Part shown: positions 7,464 to 11,278 of the stretch, in pieces
Numbering within the stretch: position 1 is the stretch's first letter
Layout of the letters: each line of letters starts with the position of its first letter
From: Oehlia diaphana
Taxonomy: Eukaryota; Glomeromycota; Glomeromycetes; Glomerales; Glomeraceae
Length of the DNA stretch: 11,278 nt
Direction: 5' to 3'
NCBI GenBank assembly: GCA_003833135.1
Contig: QZLH01001482.1
Coordinates: forward strand, 1-11,278
Notes under the pieces: model-generated
Told to the model about the DNA's origin: nothing
Database searches by the model: none
Seen by the model: only the letters and a program-made list of their open reading frames with translations
Translations under genes and position numbers: made by a program

Positions 7464-8543
7464 TTAATCCATTTTTTCTTTTATCTTTACCTGGTTCTTC
7501 TGAGTTCCCTTCGAACAATTGCAAGGTGGGTCGTTCATGATACCATAACGTTGAACTGACTCATCTCACCCTACTACTTGTCTGCAAGCTAATTTTTGCA
7601 AACGTTGGCGATGAGAATCATTCTTACCTCCATGGATTCTGGAAGCGTGGTCTGCACCTATCTTCCTCAATTTTTTTGAAGTAATTCCATGTTTAGCTAG
7701 AATAAGATTAATTGGATTTACATTAACTATACCGCTTTTGTTTTTTCATAAGAAGGTGAATTTTTCTGGTATTGCTTTCTGAATCCAGGTAAGAAACTCC
7801 CTTGCTTGTACTGGATCCTTTTCCATTGAGAGAAAAGGCCGAGGTTCCCCTACTCCTGTTTTTTCTTTAGTTTTAGAGTAGCCAGTACAATACCAGGAAA
7901 ATTCAGGGTAATACCAGATTTCATCTGATGCTTCATATTTATCAATACGAAGAGTTGCTACATCTGCTGGTCGCATGCTTAACATTATCATTACATCAAC
8001 CAGATCTTCCTTAGAAGGCGATAAGGAGAAATCACATTTCTCAAGTCTTTCCTGAACCGGTTCTAAGAGGAAGTGATCAGGCCAGTCGATACCTTCATCT
8101 TCATCAAGCATAAGCCGTCGTGCCTGAATTTTATTCAATTCTGTAGTAATATAAGGAATTTTGGTCGCTTCTTTTTTAAGATGATCAGCTCCACGATCCC
8201 GTAACTTTTTTCGCAATAAAGTAAGTCGAGAACTTCCAGCGACTGGATTAAGCGCAAAACTCCCCAAATCATATAAAATTTGTTTTATTTTCTCAGACGA
8301 ATAATCCTTTTCCACAATTTCTTGGGCAATTTTATCAACAGTATCCCTACCTTCTTCACGCTTTCCAGTAGGTCGAATAGGAATGAGAACTTCTACTTGT
8401 TCCTTAGTAAGCCCTAATTGTCGAAAACGTGTTTTGGCATTGGATCTTACCTTGCGATCATCCCTCAAACTTTTGTTAATTTCCTCTGTGTATTTAGCTA
8501 GTTCAGATAATGGAGTTTCAGAAGTCCATTTATGGTGTTCCAT
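7464..8543 (-). pseudogene. Crypton-like tyrosine recombinase 1, two in-frame TGAs
   Basis: One continuous minus-strand frame of 359 codons, broken only by TGA at 7748-7746 (codon 266) and 7568-7566 (codon 326), ending in TAA at 7466-7464. ATG at 8543. Residues 1-50 (MEHHKWTSE..., RSNAKTRFRQLGLT) resemble the helical N-terminal region of the Crypton-like recombinases expanded in Rhizophagus. The catalytic part has box I Arg191 in IMLSMRPADVATLRI, then WYCTGYSKTKEK, PFLSMEKDPVQAREFLTWIQ, LRKIGADHASRIHGGKN (HxxR at 299-302) and VQRYGIMND with candidate nucleophile Tyr333. Both TGAs sit where one transition from CGA restores Arg. Such enzymes cut and rejoin DNA through a 3'-phosphotyrosine. The protein as encoded stops before HxxR and Tyr, so it should be inactive. 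The N-terminus may be truncated at the N at 8561. Confidence 0.75.
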
Positions 8544-8560
8544 GAAACCTGTAGCTACTT

Positions 8561-8561
8561 N
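8561..8561. other. Ambiguous base N at a sequence junction
   Basis: The only N in the window. Sequence to its right matches coiled-coil copy A from 7010 perfectly for 154 bp. Sequence to its left belongs to recombinase 1 and has no counterpart next to copy A. The N therefore marks either a real breakpoint or an assembly join inside a repeat. Confidence 0.9.
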
Positions 8562-8865
8562 AGTCAACTACAGTCTCACTATCTACACATTCGTCCAGTT
8601 CTACACATTCGTTCAAATCTTCTAATTCAGTCTCTAAGGACTTTACATTCCTCTCTAATCTTTTTACCCTCTTTTCTAAAGTGTTGTGTTGGGAATGATA
8701 GTCTTCCAATTGTTTTTTTAATGCCCTATTTTCACTGGAAAGCGCACTATATACTTTTGCATTTTGCTTATCTAGTTCAAGTGCCTGGGCTAATATCTTC
8801 GTATATTTGATAACTTCCTGCTCAGTGGACGTACTATCAAATGAATGATTTTGATTGGTTACCAT
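8562..8865 (-). pseudogene. Coiled-coil gene B, truncated copy
   Basis: ATG at 8865 (MVTNQNHSF). It is about 97% identical to coiled-coil gene A over 304 bp, with six amino-acid changes (D4N, S9F, R20K, F29L, G30E, E37K), all near the N-terminus. It ends abruptly after ECVDSETVVD at the N at 8561. The C-terminal basic region and everything beyond are missing. It lies about 90 bp after tyrosine recombinase 2 on the same strand, mirroring the A copy after recombinase 1. The frame is open as far as it goes. Function unknown. Confidence 0.7.
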
Positions 8866-8895
8866 TTTCGTGATATTTATATATGATAGATCTTG
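8562..8895. repeat. Duplicated segment, copy B
   Basis: Direct repeat of 7010-7343, offset 1,552 bp in the coding part. The first 154 bp after the N are identical to copy A and all differences lie further right. Confidence 0.85.
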
Positions 8896-8954
8896 TCTCA
8901 AGCGAAAAAATAAAATTAATAAATGATACCTGACCCTCTAACCCTTATATGTGA

Positions 8955-9781
8955 TTAGTTTACATCAAAGATGCAAAATGGTTTTGCCTGATTATATGGT
9001 TCTCCTCTTTTTCACATATTGATTATAATATATTTTTTGGATGGAGAAGTATGGTTACTACTATTAGGCGAATGTCAAAGGACTTCACTGGTATAAGTGT
9101 TAGCCTTCGATGAATTCTTAGGTCCATGTGCTATAGAAGCAAATACAAATCCTAATTTGTGCAAAGAGCTAGAAAGTAGTGGTTTACGACTTTCCATTTT
9201 GGGAATAAATTCATTTTTTTTCAGAAATGTACTTAAGTATGTAGACCCAGGCTTTCCAGGATCTCGTAACTGTCCAAAAGAAATTGCTTTCTGAATCCAT
9301 GTAAGCAATTATCTTGCCCGCTCCTCATTCTTTTCCAGTGATCTAAATACTCAAGGAATGTCTTGTGCCCTCTGTTTTTTGCGTATCCAGTTACACTCCC
9401 ATTAAATATGCACAAGTTTTTAATTTTAGCGAGACAGATGCAGAGCATGATCATTACATCAGCTAGAGCCTGTTTATTGAGTATATTAGATACGTTATAC
9501 TCATCTAATCTTTCCTTAACTGATTCTAATGAAAAGTGATCCAGAAAATCGATCCCTTCATTTTTGCGTTGCTCGTTACGTTCCTTTTGATAATTTTATT
9601 GGATTCTTTGGTTATCTCTGGAATCTTTGTAGCAAAAATTATTTTTTCTGGAGCATTAAGAGTTCGCAATTCTCTTCGAAGCCTAAAGAGACAGGACAGG
9701 ATCAGAAGCAGTTTTGACTAAGGTTCTAGATATCGCTTTTACATCTCTTTCACTAAGATTATCCCATACAATACGTTGAGC
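8955..9781 (-). pseudogene. Crypton-like tyrosine recombinase 2, heavily decayed
   Basis: Minus-strand recombinase of the same broad family as 7464-8543 but a different lineage. It reads in pieces: QRIVWDNLSERDVKAI (from about 9779), a frame change near 9685, RLRRELRTLNAPEK, a frame change near 9577, NEGIDFLDHFSLESVKERL, DVMIMLCICLAKI, VTGYAKNRG, a frame change near 9372, then VFRSLEKNEERAR, LLTWIQKAISFGQLRDP, STYLSTFLKK, FASIAHGPKN and HSPNSSNHTSPSKKYIIIN. In-frame stops: TAG 9685, TGA 9353, TAA 9311, TGA 9077, TGA 9014. TAA at 8957-8955 closes it. Box I is ICLA where the family has IRPA or IRLA, so the catalytic Arg is lost (one CGT-to-TGT step). The candidate Tyr is at 9032-9030. The N-terminus is cut near 9781, where unrelated repeat sequence begins. 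Not functional. Confidence 0.7.
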
Positions 9782-9804
9782 CTATAGATGAAACCGAAAT
9801 TAGG

Positions 9805-9851
9805 TTAATTTTGACCTCCAAAATGGCTGAAATGGTCAAAATTAATTTTGA
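9805..9851. repeat. 12-bp inverted repeat with overlapping 16-bp palindrome
   Basis: TTAATTTTGACC (9805-9816) and its perfect reverse complement GGTCAAAATTAA (9834-9845) are separated by 17 bp. TCAAAATTAATTTTGA at 9836-9851 is a perfect palindrome overlapping the right arm. It lies between the truncated end of recombinase 2 and the hAT gene, so it may belong to the hAT element's end. This is not proven. Confidence 0.85.
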
Positions 9852-9875
9852 CTTTAAGTCATAAAAGTCGAATGA

Positions 9876-9990
9876 TCGTAATGATTTATAATAGTCGTAA
9901 TGATTTACGAGGGTCGAAACAATTTACGAGGGTCAAAATGATTTACGAGGGTCGAAATGATTTACGAGGGTCGAAATATGACTACGAGGG
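9876..9990. repeat. 19-bp CpG-containing tandem repeat, six units
   Basis: Units close to TCGAAATGATTTACGAGGG at 9876-9894, 9895-9913, 9914-9932, 9933-9951, 9952-9970 and a 20-bp variant at 9971-9990. Several units keep two CpGs. It sits about 135 bp upstream of the hAT transposase ATG, where subterminal transposase-binding repeats or promoter repeats would be expected. Unit length and absence of spacers exclude a CRISPR array. Confidence 0.9.
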
Positions 9991-10123
9991 TATTACAGAT
10001 CTACATATGACATAATAAAAAATTGATGTAATGCGTCATGACTTAGCCCCTTAGAACTTATTTTCTTTCCGTTAAAAAATTTTCTTTCAACGTATTTTAG
10101 TCCAGAATATTTTTGTTTAAAAA
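9991..10123 (+). other. 5' region of the hAT gene
   Basis: AT-rich leader between the 19-bp array and the ATG at 10124, with pyrimidine-rich stretches (TTTTCTTTCCG, TTTTCTTTCAACG) and AAAAAATGG around the start. It probably contains promoter and 5' UTR, but no defined promoter element is claimed. Confidence 0.4.
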
Positions 10124-11278
10124 ATGGGAGATCAGTCAGACTACTTTAATTATCAGGACTATCAAGAAGATAATCAAGTTGAATACGATTTACTTTCAGA
10201 TATATTCCCATTGCAAGATAAAAAGGTTGGCGGTAAAAAGAAGACTCAGGTCTGGGACTATTTTAAAGAATATGGAGAAAAAAAACATGGTCATTGTGGA
10301 TGTATATGCAAAGCATGTAATTGGAAAAGAGCCGTGGGAAAAGCATATGAAATGGTAAATCACCTGGCTCTTTCATGTCCTAGGGTATCGGTCAAAGTAA
10401 AACAAATTTTTCTTGAGGAAATAAGAAAGAGGTCATCTCTAAAATTAGATCATCTCCCGCCAAGTAATAATGATAAGACCGCAATAAAAAAGGCGAAAAT
10501 TATCCAAAAAAAGATATCGTCAATATTTGAAAGTGATGAAATTAAAAAATCTAAGATAATAAGATGTAATCGTGCTCTTATACGATTATTTGTATGTTGT
10601 GGAATACCGTTCAGCGTGGTGTCTAATCCGTTCTTTGTTGATTTCGTAAAATGTTTGTGTCCAGCATATGAACTACCCAATCGGGTTACATTTGCTGGTC
10701 CCTGGATGAATCAAGAATTAACAAATGTATTAGAAATTATTTTAAGTGAGACTCGTTCAACTAAGAATATAACATTAGGTCTCGATAGCTGGTGTGGGCC
10801 AAATGGTGAATCAATATACGCATTTATCTTAATTTTACTAACAGGTAAAGAATATGTACATTCTCTAAGAGATTTTTCCCTTTATACGTATACAGCTAAT
10901 TTTATATCAGATGAAATTCTGAAAGTAATCGAGGAAGTTGGTCCAGAAAAATTTTCATCAGTCGTATCTGACAACGCATCAACAATGGTTGCGGCAAAAA
11001 GATTAGTTAACAAAAAATATTCACATATAATGCCCATAAGATGTATTACGCATCATATTAACCTTTTAACAAATGATATAATGAAACACGAATTTTCAAA
11101 ATTAATAATATCACGATGCATGAAGATAGTGAATTATTTTCATAGGTCATACAAAGCTGGAGCTTTGTTATCTGAAGATATTAAAAATAATCTTATTGAA
11201 GGAGGTGGGTTGAAAGGATATTGCAAAACCCGTTGGTCAACAGCCTTTGATTGTCTCACGTCGATTTTAAGATGCAAA
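10124..11278 (+). CDS. hAT transposase with BED zinc finger, runs off the window
   Basis: ATG at 10124 (MGDQSDYFNYQDYQ) opens 385 codons without a stop to the window end. Domains in order: an acidic N-terminus; a lysine patch (GGKKKTQVWDYF, 36-47); a BED-type zinc finger with C62xxC65...H80...C85 for DNA binding; a helical region with CNRALIRLFVCCGIPFSVV and NPFFVDFVKCLCP (148-180), as in DUF659-type hAT proteins; then the RNase H-like catalytic core with first Asp221 in LGLDSW, second Asp283 in VVSDNAS, the C307xxH310 motif in RCITHH, and CKTRW (367-371). The catalytic Glu and C-terminal dimerisation domain would lie beyond the window. Full hAT transposases are usually about 600-800 residues, so roughly half is visible. 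Unlike its neighbours it has no stop and keeps CGA codons, so it looks recently active. Confidence 0.9.
   Translation, partial: MGDQSDYFNYQDYQEDNQVEYDLLSDIFPLQDKKVGGKKKTQVWDYFKEYGEKKHGHCGCICKACNWKRAVGKAYEMVNHLALSCPRVSVKVKQIFLEEIRKRSSLKLDHLPPSNNDKTAIKKAKIIQKKISSIFESDEIKKSKIIRCNRALIRLFVCCGIPFSVVSNPFFVDFVKCLCPAYELPNRVTFAGPWMNQELTNVLEIILSETRSTKNITLGLDSWCGPNGESIYAFILILLTGKEYVHSLRDFSLYTYTANFISDEILKVIEEVGPEKFSSVVSDNASTMVAAKRLVNKKYSHIMPIRCITHHINLLTNDIMKHEFSKLIISRCMKIVNYFHRSYKAGALLSEDIKNNLIEGGGLKGYCKTRWSTAFDCLTSILRCK

Noticed and set aside
9876..9990. CRISPR-like array.
   Set aside because: The 19-bp units are directly adjacent with no spacers, and the context is a fungal transposon.
10450..10680. 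Minus-strand open frame inside the hAT gene, and a plus-strand frame from 10113.
   Set aside because: Both overlap the hAT coding frame, which has clear BED and catalytic motifs. They are other-frame shadows.
1..11278. tRNA, rRNA or other structured RNA genes.
   Set aside because: No tRNA-like A/B box spacing or rRNA-like conserved sequence was recognised on either strand by eye; a covariance-model scan was not possible.

Overview
The window looks like nuclear DNA of a filamentous fungus, most likely an arbuscular mycorrhizal fungus of the Rhizophagus type. The evidence is a very AT-rich background, short GT..AG introns (about 55-95 bp), remnants of an F-box/leucine-rich-repeat gene of the kind expanded in that group, Crypton-like tyrosine recombinase genes, and dense nested transposons. 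No ribosome binding sites, operons or RNA genes are seen. The species assignment is inference from protein resemblance, not from a search.

Layout. 80-188: a hairpin of 11-bp units. 197-1098: a broken F-box/LRR gene on the minus strand. Its middle section (about 461-862) now reads on the plus strand, as if a segment had been inverted inside the gene. 1144-1222: the tail of a coiled-coil gene. That gene is split by a 5,436-bp DNA transposon (1231-6666) with an 8-bp target duplication GTGATAAG at 1223-1230 and 6667-6674, termini TAGTGTTC/GAACACTA, and long repeat-rich inverted ends. Inside the transposon is a decayed six-exon transposase gene (1968-5631) with a recognisable D-D-E core and a Cys-rich tail. 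I cannot assign it to a named superfamily.

Right of the transposon, all on the minus strand: the rest of coiled-coil gene A (6667-7313), tyrosine recombinase 1 (7464-8543, one frame, two TGA stops), truncated coiled-coil copy B (8562-8865, ending at a single N at 8561), and tyrosine recombinase 2 (8955-9781, heavily decayed). The order recombinase then coiled-coil gene therefore occurs twice. From about 9800 there is a palindrome and a 19-bp tandem repeat, then an intact BED-finger hAT transposase (10124 to the window end, plus strand).

The only gene here that looks intact is the hAT transposase. The others carry in-frame stops, most of them TGA (15 of about 21 that I placed). This fits C-to-T decay of CGA (or G-to-A of TGG) codons in methylated repeats. 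The region reads as a nested transposon graveyard with one young element at its right edge.
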